A stretch of DNA of 64,000 nt from Acinetobacter sichuanensis (GTDB lineage: Bacteria > Pseudomonadota > Gammaproteobacteria > Pseudomonadales > Moraxellaceae), in the NCBI RefSeq assembly GCF_003024515.2, contig NZ_PYIX02000020.1, positions 16,226 to 80,225 on the forward strand, in the 5' to 3' direction. Positions 9,617-18,677 of this stretch are shown piece after piece. Position 1 is the stretch's first letter. Each line of letters starts with the position of its first letter. The notes beneath the pieces are model-generated. The model did not search any database. It saw only the letters and a list, made by a program, of their open reading frames with translations, and was not told the DNA's origin. A program made the position numbers and the translations under genes.

Positions 9617-10549
9617 TTAAGCATTTAATTTGAACACATCATTTTGATGTGCTAGGTTGGATTTATCTAAACCAAAAGTTTTATAGCGTAATAAGACCAT
9701 TTCTGCCCAATTACGATGTGTTGCAGGCTCAAGCATTGAACCCTGACTTTTAAATACACTTTTAGCATCAATTGCTAGGACTTGTTGCGCTTCTTGAAAT
9801 TCGTCTATAGAAACCTGAAACGCTTTGTGAATGAAATCAATTTGAGAGGGATGAATTGCTGTTTTGGTATAAATACCGTTGTTCATATCCTGTGCGAGTT
9901 CACTTAAAAGAATCTGAGTATTTTCAATATGTTCACATACAGGTGAACTTAACTGAAAACCTGCAGGAATAAATAAGCCTGCTAATTGTGAAATTAGCAT
10001 ACCTACAGGTGTTTGATAAATCGTTGTATTTTTAGGTCGACGTAAATGTAAACAAGACAGTAGGTCATTGCCACCAATTCTTAAACATAAGGTTTTATGA
10101 AAGTCATATTTTAAAGCTTGTTGTAACTCAACATTATGCCCCATATCAAATATTTCTTTGGTTTCAAATGTTGGCATAAGATGGATGTGTGAGGGTAAAA
10201 CGTCCATCCATTGCATTAAATTATGTAAGGTAAACTTAGGTAAAATCATTCCACTGATTGTGTGATTAAAATCCCAGTCAACAATATATTTTGCCATCTC
10301 AATATGACGTGGTCGGATAAAAACAGCAGGTGCTTTGAAGTCTGGATGTTCAGAACGGCGTTGTAATAACGCTTTTAAATTGACCATAGCCGTTTGTACA
10401 TCTTTTTCTAACACAGCATCTTCTAAACAGACTGCAATAGATTTTAAATTTGGAAATTTTATACCTTGGGTGACTTCCCATAAATTTTCATGAGTTGCGG
10501 GAATATACATGGTCGCGCCAAGTTCTATAGCATGTTGTAATTGTTTCAT
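9617..10549 (-). CDS. HpcH/HpaI aldolase / CitE-like lyase of the Ter biosynthetic arm
   Basis: 310 aa from the ATG at 10549; a TTG fifteen bases upstream would overlap the preceding gene. The fold is the citrate-lyase-beta/HpcH TIM barrel: ATMYIPATHENLWE, CLEDAVLEKDV with its acidic residue, FIRPRH, ETKEIFDM and RIGGNDLL for substrate and Mg binding, and AIHPSQIDFI near the end. Such enzymes make or break C-C bonds on acyl or keto-acid substrates. This subtype is known from Ter clusters, where it accompanies phosphoribosyltransferase and ATP-grasp genes. It is the last gene of the minus-strand operon; its start lies 4 bases past the stop of the gene before. Actual substrate unknown. Confidence 0.85.
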   Translation of the reverse strand: MKQLQHAIELGATMYIPATHENLWEVTQGIKFPNLKSIAVCLEDAVLEKDVQTAMVNLKALLQRRSEHPDFKAPAVFIRPRHIEMAKYIVDWDFNHTISGMILPKFTLHNLMQWMDVLPSHIHLMPTFETKEIFDMGHNVELQQALKYDFHKTLCLRIGGNDLLSCLHLRRPKNTTIYQTPVGMLISQLAGLFIPAGFQLSSPVCEHIENTQILLSELAQDMNNGIYTKTAIHPSQIDFIHKAFQVSIDEFQEAQQVLAIDAKSVFKSQGSMLEPATHRNWAEMVLLRYKTFGLDKSNLAHQNDVFKLNA

Positions 10550-10553
10550 GATT

Positions 10554-11708
10554 TTATTTTCCAACTTTTTTTATTAAGGTCACCGCATGATATGGACCTA
10601 AACGAGAACCTAAAATATCGATAGGAACATTTTGTTGTTGTGCAAAATGCAGCAATAATTGAACATGTGGATTGTTTTCATCGCGAATTAAAATTTTTTC
10701 AGGAACGCGGCGTAAAACAGCACGTGTGGCTTCAGCAATACTTGGTTTAATATGGTTAATATTCTCAATTTCATATTGTTTAGCAATCCAATCAACTGTA
10801 CTTAAACAAAGTTGTTGTTGCTGTAGACGAATGTCATTGTTCCATTCAATGCTAGATTGAAGATGTTGTGTATCAATAATTTTTAAAATATCTTGAATAA
10901 ATTTTACAGATAAATCATGATCTTGTAGGTGGTTGTAAATGACACAATCATGCCATTTTTCAGGATTAAAACAATCTTGTTCAGCTTCGGTTTGTAAAAT
11001 CTCCTCCCTTAAAATGCTACGAGATGTTAAACCTGAAATCACTGAACCTAAAATACCAAAAGGAATAAGCCAGTCATCACAACTAGCACTTAACCATGAA
11101 TATCCCCCTAAATCGGATAAGGTAACAAGGCGAGGAATAGTCCAACCTTCATCAAACAATGCAGGATAATCTTGTAAACTTTTTGTTAATTCACGGCAAA
11201 TAGCCCCTTTGCCTGTCCAACCATCAACAAAAACAATATTTTCAGCACCATGTTGTTGGATAATGGCACTTAAAGCAGCAAAATCTATACCACGATCTCG
11301 AATAATACTAATACCATAATGAAAACATTGTTGTTGTTTCGCAATGCAATGTTTTAACAAGACACCTAAAGGAATACCCGCACGGACTAAGCTAACTAAA
11401 ATAATCGGTTGCTTTGGAAAACGAGTCATCAAAGCTTGACTAAGTTGCTGTACTTCTTGTGCCAAACGTTCCGCGCCATGTACAAATGCATGCTGAAAAT
11501 GTTTTAAATGTTCAGCCGTTGGCGCTTTTTCTTCACTAATCATTTCTGAGTAGTGTTTTTTACCCGATTGAATCAGTCGTTCTTTTTCTGCGACAGGGGT
11601 GGTTTTGATCTGAGTAATATTGAGTAAAAATGTAATATCTTCTGGGCGATAAGAACCATGAAAACCTAAATTAGCTAAGATTGGGTTGATATCATTTAAA
11701 TTAGACAT
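10554..11708 (-). CDS. Phosphoribosyltransferase-fold protein with PELOTA-like C-terminus (StiP-type)
   Basis: 384 aa. The middle carries a PRTase-like fold: ILVSLVRAGIPLGVLL, YGISIIRDRGID and VFVDGWTGKGAICREL, the last resembling a PRPP-binding loop. The C-terminal 100 residues (ATRAVLRRVPEKILI to LGPYHAVTLIKKVGK) match the small PELOTA RNA-binding-like domain fused to this family in Ter clusters. Databases often name it cysteine protease StiP, but the sequence argues for a nucleotide-handling enzyme. It overlaps the HAD gene by 8 bases, so translational coupling is likely. Product unknown. Confidence 0.82.
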   Translation of the reverse strand: MSNLNDINPILANLGFHGSYRPEDITFLLNITQIKTTPVAEKERLIQSGKKHYSEMISEEKAPTAEHLKHFQHAFVHGAERLAQEVQQLSQALMTRFPKQPIILVSLVRAGIPLGVLLKHCIAKQQQCFHYGISIIRDRGIDFAALSAIIQQHGAENIVFVDGWTGKGAICRELTKSLQDYPALFDEGWTIPRLVTLSDLGGYSWLSASCDDWLIPFGILGSVISGLTSRSILREEILQTEAEQDCFNPEKWHDCVIYNHLQDHDLSVKFIQDILKIIDTQHLQSSIEWNNDIRLQQQQLCLSTVDWIAKQYEIENINHIKPSIAEATRAVLRRVPEKILIRDENNPHVQLLLHFAQQQNVPIDILGSRLGPYHAVTLIKKVGK

Positions 11709-12483
11709 GTCCTAAGAATCCTTTCTGTCGGTGATCATTGATGAGGTTTTGTGCTAAAAATTGGTCGAGTTGACTATTTTTTGGCATGCCAAACCAATCA
11801 CAGCAGCTTAAAAAACCTGCATCTGAGAGACTATCTCCCCAACCTAAAATAGCACGTTCGCCTTTTGGATCATGTTTTTCAATAAAAAATTCAACTGCTT
11901 TTTGTTTCGAAACAAATTTTGGAATAACCGCTAAATTATTGCCATTGATATGAATATAACAATGCTCAATCACTTCGGCTGGTAAATGCTCAACCAATTG
12001 ATCTAAGAACAAACCAGTCTCTGGCTGATTTTGTTTAGCGACTGAATATATTTTTAGCCCATTTTCTTCGACTGTCCAAGTGCGGATTGAGCCTAAATCT
12101 TGTGCAGTTTTTAGTAAAATATCAGGTAATTCATGTAATAATTCATTGAATTGTGCAACAGCTTGTTGTTGAATATTAAACCAATCTTGGTCAATATTTT
12201 GTTGGTGGTCAATAATTGTGCCACCATGTGAGCATACCGCACCATATTGAAATGGTAAATGTACACGTCTTAAGGCTTCTACAGAACGGGCGGTGACAGG
12301 AATAACCTCAGCAGAAGCAAATAGCCAATTTACAAAAATCTGTTGCTTAGGTTTCATATACGATAAAGGCTGTCCACTAATATCAGTCGTTGCAATTTTA
12401 TGCAAATCTGTGGGTGCCGATTTACGATTGGTTTGAAATAAAGTATCGTCTAAATCAACAAAAATTAATGGCTTATGGTTCAT
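11701..12483 (-). CDS. HAD-superfamily phosphatase of the Ter biosynthetic arm
   Basis: 260 aa. Motif I is clear at the N-terminus (IFVDLDDTLFQT, nucleophile Asp and acid/base Asp), motif II is in VIPVTARS, the conserved lysine lies in KFVSKQKAVEFF, and motif IV is GWGDSLSDAGFL. The cap is of the Cof/sucrose-phosphatase type, so a small phosphorylated metabolite is the likely substrate. Overlaps both neighbours (8 and 11 bases). In this operon it would be expected to dephosphorylate an intermediate made by the phosphoribosyltransferases; that is inference. Confidence 0.87.
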   Translation of the reverse strand: MNHKPLIFVDLDDTLFQTNRKSAPTDLHKIATTDISGQPLSYMKPKQQIFVNWLFASAEVIPVTARSVEALRRVHLPFQYGAVCSHGGTIIDHQQNIDQDWFNIQQQAVAQFNELLHELPDILLKTAQDLGSIRTWTVEENGLKIYSVAKQNQPETGLFLDQLVEHLPAEVIEHCYIHINGNNLAVIPKFVSKQKAVEFFIEKHDPKGERAILGWGDSLSDAGFLSCCDWFGMPKNSQLDQFLAQNLINDHRQKGFLGHV

Positions 12484-13594
12484 AGCTAATCACTTCTAAA
12501 TTTTCAATTTGTGCAAAAAGTGCAGGATCTACACTATTTTTTTCTGTTTCAACGACCAATAAAACGCGGTCAAATTTTTGATGTTTCACGTTATAAGCGT
12601 AATTATTAATATTAAGCCCATAGTTGTCAGTAAATGAGCAAATGCTTTGGATGGCATGTCCTTGCATAATAGGAGAGCGTGTTGTGGAGCTATAATAAAC
12701 TTCAGCACCTTGTTGCTCTAATTGTTCCGCAAGTAAAAAGGGAATCCAGCTAAACTCACCTGAGCCTAAAACTAGAATTTTTTCATGAGGATGTTTAAGT
12801 TTGACGTTAGACCATGCTGTACAGTCTAAAAAGCAAGGTTCACGTCCCCAGTTATGTGGAGCAATAATTTTCTGTGCTTCCTGATTGGTTTTATTCACAT
12901 CAGGCATATGAATCTCAATGGCTTTATCATTATCTTGCCATTGCCAATGCCCATGTAACAAAGACACTACTTCAATTGGAACACCAACATCTAAGTCATC
13001 TAAATGTTGTTCTGCCCAATTCACTAAAGTCACTAAAATAATACGTTCAACTTGTGCTAAACCTGCTTTTTGTAAACTTAAAATGAGATTTTTAAAAGTT
13101 TTGCCAGTTGAAATCTCATCATCAACTAAAATGAGCGTTTTAGAATCAATAATATGTTGATGTTTTTTAGGATCATGACTACTTAAGATAAATTGATCTT
13201 GTGCATGACTGTGTTCTTCTAAAAATAATCCTAAAGTGGGTAGAGCATCAACAGGATGACGTGTTGTAGTTAAAAATAAAGCATTCTCAGCAAAATCTTG
13301 TTTTAACTCACGATAAACGCCTGCACCTAGACCTACCGCCGTTTCAGCCATCCCAATCACTGAAATCGGATAAGGAAGGTCTTTAGGAATTAAAGTAGAT
13401 AAATCAGCATAACTCCGTTGCATTGTTGAAGGTGCAACAGGAATATGTTTGCCTAAGACTTTGGAAACAAACAAAAATGCGCGTTTAGGATTAATTCTTT
13501 CTGCAAAATCTAATAAATGATCTAAATCCCAATCAGGATGATGTTGACGAACTGAAACACGAATACAACCACGACTTAATTCAATTTCTTTCAT
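12473..13594 (-). CDS. Phosphoribosyltransferase with TRSP domain
   Basis: 373 aa. The N-terminal two thirds is a type I PRTase: VIGMAETAVGLGAGVYRE, FLTTTRHPVD and the PRPP loop LILVDDEISTGKTFKNL (two acidic residues then TGKT). The C-terminal part (GREPCFLDCTAW, ILVLGSGEFSWIPFLLAEQLE, YYSSTTRSPI) is the TRSP domain named after a Thr-Arg-Ser-Pro motif, visible here as TTRSP. This pairing is characteristic of Ter-associated operons. It may transfer a ribose-phosphate group to a base or amino compound. It overlaps the HAD gene and follows the ATP-grasp gene by 9 bases. Confidence 0.88.
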   Translation of the reverse strand: MKEIELSRGCIRVSVRQHHPDWDLDHLLDFAERINPKRAFLFVSKVLGKHIPVAPSTMQRSYADLSTLIPKDLPYPISVIGMAETAVGLGAGVYRELKQDFAENALFLTTTRHPVDALPTLGLFLEEHSHAQDQFILSSHDPKKHQHIIDSKTLILVDDEISTGKTFKNLILSLQKAGLAQVERIILVTLVNWAEQHLDDLDVGVPIEVVSLLHGHWQWQDNDKAIEIHMPDVNKTNQEAQKIIAPHNWGREPCFLDCTAWSNVKLKHPHEKILVLGSGEFSWIPFLLAEQLEQQGAEVYYSSTTRSPIMQGHAIQSICSFTDNYGLNINNYAYNVKHQKFDRVLLVVETEKNSVDPALFAQIENLEVISYEP

Positions 13595-13603
13595 TAATTA
13601 ATC

Positions 13604-14611
13604 TTAATCCATTTTAAAGCTTTGTACTAAAGGCAATACTTTGACAGGTGAAAGCGGTGCCTCACGAGTTAAATTTAAGCCTAATTTTTGTGCAAAAAGT
13701 TCTGCCACTAAATTCACCCCAGTATGTTGGGTATATGCAAATCCGCCCGCAGGACGTGCATTAATTTCTAAAATATGCCATTTTTGATGTTGGTCTTGTT
13801 TAAACTGAATATTAATTAAACCGTCGCAATTAAAATGTTGAACGAGTTGTGTGCAAATTTCATGACAAGGATGATCTAAAAAACACACTTGATGAAATTG
13901 ATGTTTAATACGTGTGACTTGTGCCAAAACTTTACCATGATCACAAGCAATATCAACAGAACACTCTTCACCATTCAAATACGGCATAATCAAGTATTCA
14001 ATACCTTGTTGAAGCTGTGCATACGCTTCGATAAATTGTTGTGTATTGGCAACAAAAGGTGATTTAAAGTGTTGAAAATAATCAATATCATTTTTTAAAT
14101 GTACAAAGCCTGCTCCATATACGCCATGTACAGGTTTGGCACAAATTTCACCAAACTGCGCTTGAGCAGTTTCAATGGCATTTTTTAAACTTGTCGTTGA
14201 ATCTACTTTAAATGCAGGAATATAGGGTAAATTTAATGCTTTACATTTTTCTGTGAAAGCGTATTTATCATCCATAAGTTTAAGTTCAGCTAAGGACGAT
14301 GCACCTGTAACTAATTGAATATTATGTTGTTTAAATTGTTCACGATAAGGTTCAATGTATTGGGCTCTTTTACCACAAAATAACAGATGAACTTTGTGAA
14401 AAATACATTGTTCTAACAACCATGCTGCAGACTCTTCAATAGGTGGTTGATGTATAAATAAATCTGCGATATTTAACAGCTCAGGGCGCTGCAAATTGTG
14501 TGAACAGATGATATGCAGTTGAGTGTTTAAAGTGGAATTTTTTAAAGCAGCAATAATATCTTTTTGACAGGAAAAACTTTCAGCAATCCAAACAGTAAAA
14601 TAATTTTTCAC
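13604..14611 (-). CDS. ATP-grasp domain protein
   Basis: About 335 aa if the GTG at 14611 is used; a TTG at 14629 in frame would add six residues and the start is not certain. The ATP-grasp fold is shown by the phosphate-binding segment CAKPVHGVYGAGFVHL, LIMPYLNGEECSVDIA and the Mg-binding HILEINARPAGGFAY near the end. Such enzymes join a carboxylate to an amine or thiol using ATP. It is the first gene of the five-gene minus-strand operon, so it opens the pathway on the genetic map. Its amine and acid partners are unknown. Confidence 0.85.
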   Translation of the reverse strand: MKNYFTVWIAESFSCQKDIIAALKNSTLNTQLHIICSHNLQRPELLNIADLFIHQPPIEESAAWLLEQCIFHKVHLLFCGKRAQYIEPYREQFKQHNIQLVTGASSLAELKLMDDKYAFTEKCKALNLPYIPAFKVDSTTSLKNAIETAQAQFGEICAKPVHGVYGAGFVHLKNDIDYFQHFKSPFVANTQQFIEAYAQLQQGIEYLIMPYLNGEECSVDIACDHGKVLAQVTRIKHQFHQVCFLDHPCHEICTQLVQHFNCDGLINIQFKQDQHQKWHILEINARPAGGFAYTQHTGVNLVAELFAQKLGLNLTREAPLSPVKVLPLVQSFKMD

Positions 14612-14979
14612 AGTCAGTTTTATTCTCAAGTAAGTTAAATTTAAAAAAATTAAAGTTTAATAATAAATTTCTTGGATATTATTTTGTATATTTCTCGATA
14701 TAAGAGAAAATAAAACAATTACAAAAAATTATCTCAGAAGCTAGGTAATCAATTATTAAAATCTTTTGCAATATATAATTAAAATAGAATCACTTGCAAT
14801 CTTTTTTTAAAGCTGCTTTGTTTATATTTTTGTTAAAAAAAAGAATTATATGCTTTGGTATGTCACATTTTTATGATAAAAATGAGTTATTCAAATATAT
14901 TAAATCAGAGTAATTTAAATTTTGATTTCATTGGGAAATTCACTTTTTATAGATTTATAACAATGGCTTTGAGGATAAT
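14612..14979. promoter_or_regulatory. Divergent promoter region of the Ter biosynthetic and TerA arms
   Basis: About 370 bases between two divergent operons, very AT-rich with several A and T tracts. A short dyad TTTCTC/GAGAAA lies at 14691-14709. I see no open reading frame of note and no convincing pair of -35/-10 boxes by eye, though both operons must start here. Candidate site for a shared regulator. Confidence 0.5.
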
Positions 14980-16215
14980 ATGCAATTGATTGCAGGTAGT
15001 AATATTGGACTAAATCAACAAAATGTTGAAATTTTAATAAAAACAAATGTCCCAGCGCATGTCGATTTAGACATCACTGCTTATTTGTTAAACCAAACCA
15101 CACAAAAAGTTCGTGGTGATCAGGATATGATTTTCTACGGACAAAAACAGACCACTAATCAAAGTGTAATCTTAACTGAATCTAACAGTAAAGCACCTTA
15201 TCAGAGTAAATTAAGCTTTAATACGGCTTTAATTGATCCTCAAATCAGTAAAATTGTAATTTGTGCCACTTTAAATGAACCGCATGCAGTTCATGTACTT
15301 GCTCCAATTCATATCGAGTTACAGGAAAATGGGCAAACAGTTGCAACAGCAATTGTGGAAACTCAACAAAAGTCTGAGAAAGCTTTGATTTTGGCTGAAG
15401 TTTATAAGCATAATGAAAAGTGGAAATTTCGTTTTGTGAATCAGGGTTTTAATGGTGGGTTAAAACCACTCGCTGAAAATTTTGGTGTTGAAATTGCAGC
15501 AGAAACAACACAAGCTGCGCCAACGCCAACGCCAACGCCAACGCCAACGCCAACGCCAACGCCAACGCCAACGCCAACGCCAACGCCAAGCTCAAGTTTA
15601 AATTTATCTAAAATTAAATTAGACAAAACCAATTCAAGTATTAACCTGACTAAAAAAGGCTCAGGTTTCGGTAAAATTTCAGTAAATCTAAACTGGAATC
15701 AAGGGCAACAAGCCCAATCTGGTTCATTTTTTAAGAAGTTAGTGGGTGGAAATAAAACAGTCGATCTCGATTTGGGTGCAATGATTCAGTTCAAAGGCGG
15801 TCAGATTGCATTGGTACAGCCATTGGGTAATCAGTTTGGACATTATGATCGTCCGCCATTCATTTATTTAGATGGTGATGATCGTACTGGCGCCGTGACG
15901 ACAGGCGAGAACTTGCATATTAATGGTGATCGTTGGGATGAAATTGAGCGTGTAGTGATCTATACCTATATTTATTCGGGTGCAGCACAATGGGCTGCAA
16001 CAGATGGTGTCGTGACGATTCGTATCCCAAATCAGCCTGAAATTGAAGTGCGTTTAACAGATGGTAATCATTTGACGACTTGCGCTATTGTTGAGTTAAA
16101 AAATATCGCGGGTAGTATTCAGGCAAATCGTGAGGTGCGTTATTTTAAAGATCAACAATATTTAGATCAGCATTACAGGTTTGGCTTCCGTTGGACACAA
16201 GGATCTAAAGATTAA
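14980..16215 (+). CDS. terA: TerA-like protein with two TerD-type domains joined by a Pro-Thr linker
   Basis: 411 aa. An N-terminal diverged TerD domain (about 1-170; HVDLDITAYLL, QDMIFYGQ, EVYKHNEKWKFRFVNQGFNGGLKPLAENFG) is followed by a linker of eleven Pro-Thr pairs (about residues 181-203) and a second TerD-like/TerA domain (about 210-405; DLDLGAMIQF, YLDGDDRTGAVTTGE). The first domain lacks the full calcium loop [11 protein letters not shown]; the second keeps part of it. The length and arrangement fit TerA. It opens the right-hand Ter arm. The linker is encoded by an exact hexanucleotide repeat, described separately. Confidence 0.87.
   Translation: MQLIAGSNIGLNQQNVEILIKTNVPAHVDLDITAYLLNQTTQKVRGDQDMIFYGQKQTTNQSVILTESNSKAPYQSKLSFNTALIDPQISKIVICATLNEPHAVHVLAPIHIELQENGQTVATAIVETQQKSEKALILAEVYKHNEKWKFRFVNQGFNGGLKPLAENFGVEIAAETTQAAPTPTPTPTPTPTPTPTPTPTPTPSSSLNLSKIKLDKTNSSINLTKKGSGFGKISVNLNWNQGQQAQSGSFFKKLVGGNKTVDLDLGAMIQFKGGQIALVQPLGNQFGHYDRPPFIYLDGDDRTGAVTTGENLHINGDRWDEIERVVIYTYIYSGAAQWAATDGVVTIRIPNQPEIEVRLTDGNHLTTCAIVELKNIAGSIQANREVRYFKDQQYLDQHYRFGFRWTQGSKD
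15520..15585 (+). repeat. In-frame hexanucleotide tandem repeat, 11 copies
   Basis: Eleven exact copies of CCAACG followed by a partial CCAA, encoding alternating Pro-Thr in the linker of the TerA-like protein. The codons do not vary, which indicates recent expansion or slippage. Because the unit is six bases, copy-number changes keep the frame and alter only linker length. Confidence 0.97.
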
Positions 16216-16266
16216 AATTTGATTTATTTTTTATATTTAAGTTCATAAGAGAAAGGGCAGAAATAC

Positions 16267-16842
16267 ATGGCTATTACTTTAAATAAAGGTGGTAATTTAT
16301 CACTAAGCAAAACAGATCCATCATTATCACAAGTACTTGTGGGTTTAGGTTGGGATGCTCGTGCAACAGATGGTGCGGATTTTGACTTAGACGCTTCAGC
16401 ATTTTTATTGGGCGCAAATGATAAAGTTCGTGGTGAACATGACTTTATTTTTTATAACCAAACACGTTCTCCTGAAGGTTCTGTGGAACATACAGGCGAT
16501 AACCGTACAGGTGATGGCGATGGTGATGATGAATCCGTCAAAATTAACTTGGGTTTAGTACCTGCGGATATTCAAAAAATTGCGATTACGGTGACGATTC
16601 ATGATGCAGAGCAACGTGGTCAAAACTTCGGTCAAGTACAAAATGCATTTATTCGTATTGTTAATGATCAAAGTCAAGTCGAAATCGTTCGTTTTGACTT
16701 GAATGAAGATTATTCAACTGAAACAGCAATGGTATTTGGTGAATTGTATCGTCATAACGGTGAATGGAAATTCCGTGCTGTAGGTCAGGGCTATGCAGGT
16801 GGTTTGCGTGCAATGTGCCATCAATATGGCATTAGCATCTAA
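16267..16842 (+). CDS. terD: TerD-family calcium-binding protein (TerD/TerE type)
   Basis: 191 aa, the standard TerD length. Hallmarks: [60 protein letters not shown] followed by the acidic calcium loop DGDGDDE, and [25 protein letters not shown] at the end. Cytoplasmic. It is 16 bases upstream of the TerC-like membrane protein gene, with which TerD proteins are thought to act at the membrane. It is closely related to the copy at 17966. Confidence 0.93.
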   Translation: MAITLNKGGNLSLSKTDPSLSQVLVGLGWDARATDGADFDLDASAFLLGANDKVRGEHDFIFYNQTRSPEGSVEHTGDNRTGDGDGDDESVKINLGLVPADIQKIAITVTIHDAEQRGQNFGQVQNAFIRIVNDQSQVEIVRFDLNEDYSTETAMVFGELYRHNGEWKFRAVGQGYAGGLRAMCHQYGISI

Positions 16843-16858
16843 ACGTTGAGTGGAATGA

Positions 16859-17962
16859 ATGAAGCATTTTAGATTTTCGATCTTATTCACCATTATCTGT
16901 TTAGCAATTTCAGCATATTGGGGATTTACTCACGGACCTGATGCAGGTCTGATGATGATGTTTAAAGTATTGGCAATTACGGGTATTTTAGCCATCATGG
17001 AAGTGTCATTGTCATTTGATAATGCCGTTGTGAATGCTTCTGTACTTAAACATTGGGATATGTTTTGGCGTAAGTTATTCTTAACTGTCGGAATCATCGT
17101 TGCTGTATTTGGTATGCGATTGGTTTTTCCATTGCTCATTGTTGGTGTAACCGCAGACATGAGTATGGTTGAAGTGGCTAAGTTAGCACTGAATGACCCT
17201 AAAACTTATTCTGAAAAATTGATGGATCATCATGCTGAAATTGCTGCCTTTGGTGGTATTTTCCTATTATTGGTCTTTTTAAACTTCCTCTTTGATGATG
17301 AAAAAGATGAACATTGGTTTCATTGGATCGAGTCTAAATTAGCAGATTTAGGTAGCATTCAAGCGATTTCAGTTTTTATTTCACTGGTTGTGTTGTTGGT
17401 GATCGCAGGTTTTGTACCAGAAGCACAGCGTTTAGTTGTGGTTATGGCAGGAATCTGGGGAATCGTGGTCTATGTGGGTGTGCAGGTCATTGGACATTTA
17501 CTTGAAGGCAGTGGTTCTGATGACGAAGATGAAGATGAAAAATCTTCAAATGGCAACGCAACAGTTACAGGCACGGTTGTAAAAGGTGGTATTGGTGGCT
17601 TCTTATATTTAGAAGTTTTAGATGCATCTTTTAGCTTTGACGGGGTCATTGGTGCATTTGCAATTACCAATGATGTTGTTGTGATTATGTTAGGTTTGGC
17701 AATAGGTGCGATGTTTGTTCGTTCTATGACCATTTACCTAGTTGAAAAAGGCACATTGGATGCCTATGTATATCTAGAGCATGGTGCGCATTATGCGATT
17801 GGTGCTTTAGCATTGATTATGCTCGCAAGTGGTACAGGTGTGCATGTACCTGAAGTTGTAACAGGATTGATTGGTGTAGCGTTTATTGTATGGGCGGTAT
17901 TATCATCAATTTCGTATAGCAAGAAACAGCAAAAGTTAGAATCAACACAAGAAGGAAATTAA
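16859..17962 (+). CDS. terC: TerC-like integral membrane protein (DUF475 type)
   Basis: 367 aa with about nine hydrophobic segments. Two repeat motifs with buried acidic residues are conserved: EVSLSFDNAVVNASVL near residue 48 and EVLDASFSFDGVIGAFAITNDVV near 250, the signature of the TerC/LysE-related fold linked with metal (Mn/Ca) transport. A strongly acidic cytoplasmic loop (SGSDDEDEDEKSS) near residue 220 is lineage specific. It lies between two terD genes, 3 bases before the second, so the three are surely co-transcribed. Inner membrane; the transported ion is not settled. Confidence 0.9.
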   Translation: MKHFRFSILFTIICLAISAYWGFTHGPDAGLMMMFKVLAITGILAIMEVSLSFDNAVVNASVLKHWDMFWRKLFLTVGIIVAVFGMRLVFPLLIVGVTADMSMVEVAKLALNDPKTYSEKLMDHHAEIAAFGGIFLLLVFLNFLFDDEKDEHWFHWIESKLADLGSIQAISVFISLVVLLVIAGFVPEAQRLVVVMAGIWGIVVYVGVQVIGHLLEGSGSDDEDEDEKSSNGNATVTGTVVKGGIGGFLYLEVLDASFSFDGVIGAFAITNDVVVIMLGLAIGAMFVRSMTIYLVEKGTLDAYVYLEHGAHYAIGALALIMLASGTGVHVPEVVTGLIGVAFIVWAVLSSISYSKKQQKLESTQEGN

Positions 17963-17965
17963 GAC

Positions 17966-18544
17966 ATGGCGATTAGCTTATCTAAAGGCGGTAACATTAA
18001 CTTATCTAAAACTGCACCTACGATGAATAAAGTAGATTTAGGTTTAGGTTGGAACCCACGTGTAACTGATGGTAAAGCATTTGACTTAGATGCAGTCGCA
18101 TTTTTAACAGATGAAAATGGCAAAGTCACAGGTGATGGCGATTTTATTTTCTTTAACCAAAAAGTATCTCCATGTGGTTCTGTAACGCATCAAGGTGATA
18201 ACCGTACAGGTGATGGTGACGGTGATGATGAAACGATTTCTGTAGACTTGTCTAAAGTTCCTGCAAATATTGCGAAAGTTGTCTTTGCAGTTACCATTCA
18301 CGAAGGTCAACAAAACGGTCAAAACTTTGGTCAAGTTGACCGTGCTTATATCCGTGTCATCAACCAAGATGCGAACGGTGAAGAGCTTGCGCGTTTTGAC
18401 TTATCTGAAGATGGTAGCACTGAAGTTGCGATGATTTTTGGTGAATTATACCGTCACAGCGGTGAGTGGAAATTCAAAGCTGTAGGTCAAGGCTTTAACG
18501 GTGGCTTAGGCGCATTGGCTGCAAGCTATGGTGTTGCCGTTTAA
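17966..18544 (+). CDS. terD: TerD-family calcium-binding protein
   Basis: 192 aa. Complete TerD domain: [49 protein letters not shown] with DGDGDDE calcium loop, and [24 protein letters not shown]. It appears to be the best-conserved TerD of the window. Start codon 3 bases after the TerC stop, with AAGGA in the end of terC. It is followed by an unusual set of inverted repeats before terF. Confidence 0.93.
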   Translation: MAISLSKGGNINLSKTAPTMNKVDLGLGWNPRVTDGKAFDLDAVAFLTDENGKVTGDGDFIFFNQKVSPCGSVTHQGDNRTGDGDGDDETISVDLSKVPANIAKVVFAVTIHEGQQNGQNFGQVDRAYIRVINQDANGEELARFDLSEDGSTEVAMIFGELYRHSGEWKFKAVGQGFNGGLGALAASYGVAV

Positions 18545-18567
18545 TCTGTAAAAACAGTATAAAACAG

Positions 18568-18664
18568 AGTACTAAAAGAGCAATCTTTTAGTACTTGAAA
18601 ATAATTTTATAGTCTTTGTATTTTATAAAAATCGTTTTAAATCGATTATTTTCAAGTACTAAAA
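18568..18664 (+). promoter_or_regulatory. Three-arm alternative hairpin element between terD and terF
   Basis: Three copies of the same decamer AGTACTAAAA occur as direct, inverted, direct (18568-18577, 18586-18595, 18655-18664). The first and second form a perfect 12-bp stem closed by a GCAA loop (18568-18595). The second and third form a perfect 20-bp stem (18586-18605 with 18645-18664) that ends 13 bases before the terF start. The two stems exclude each other. No T run follows the first stem, so it is not a standard terminator. Function as RNA switch, stability element or protein operator is inference. Confidence 0.75.
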
Positions 18665-18677
18665 TAGAGAATGATAT

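Noticed and set aside
15441..15632. Minus-strand frame rich in Val-Gly repeats
   Set aside because: It is the antisense reading of the CCAACG repeat in the TerA-like gene; no start or ribosome site of its own.
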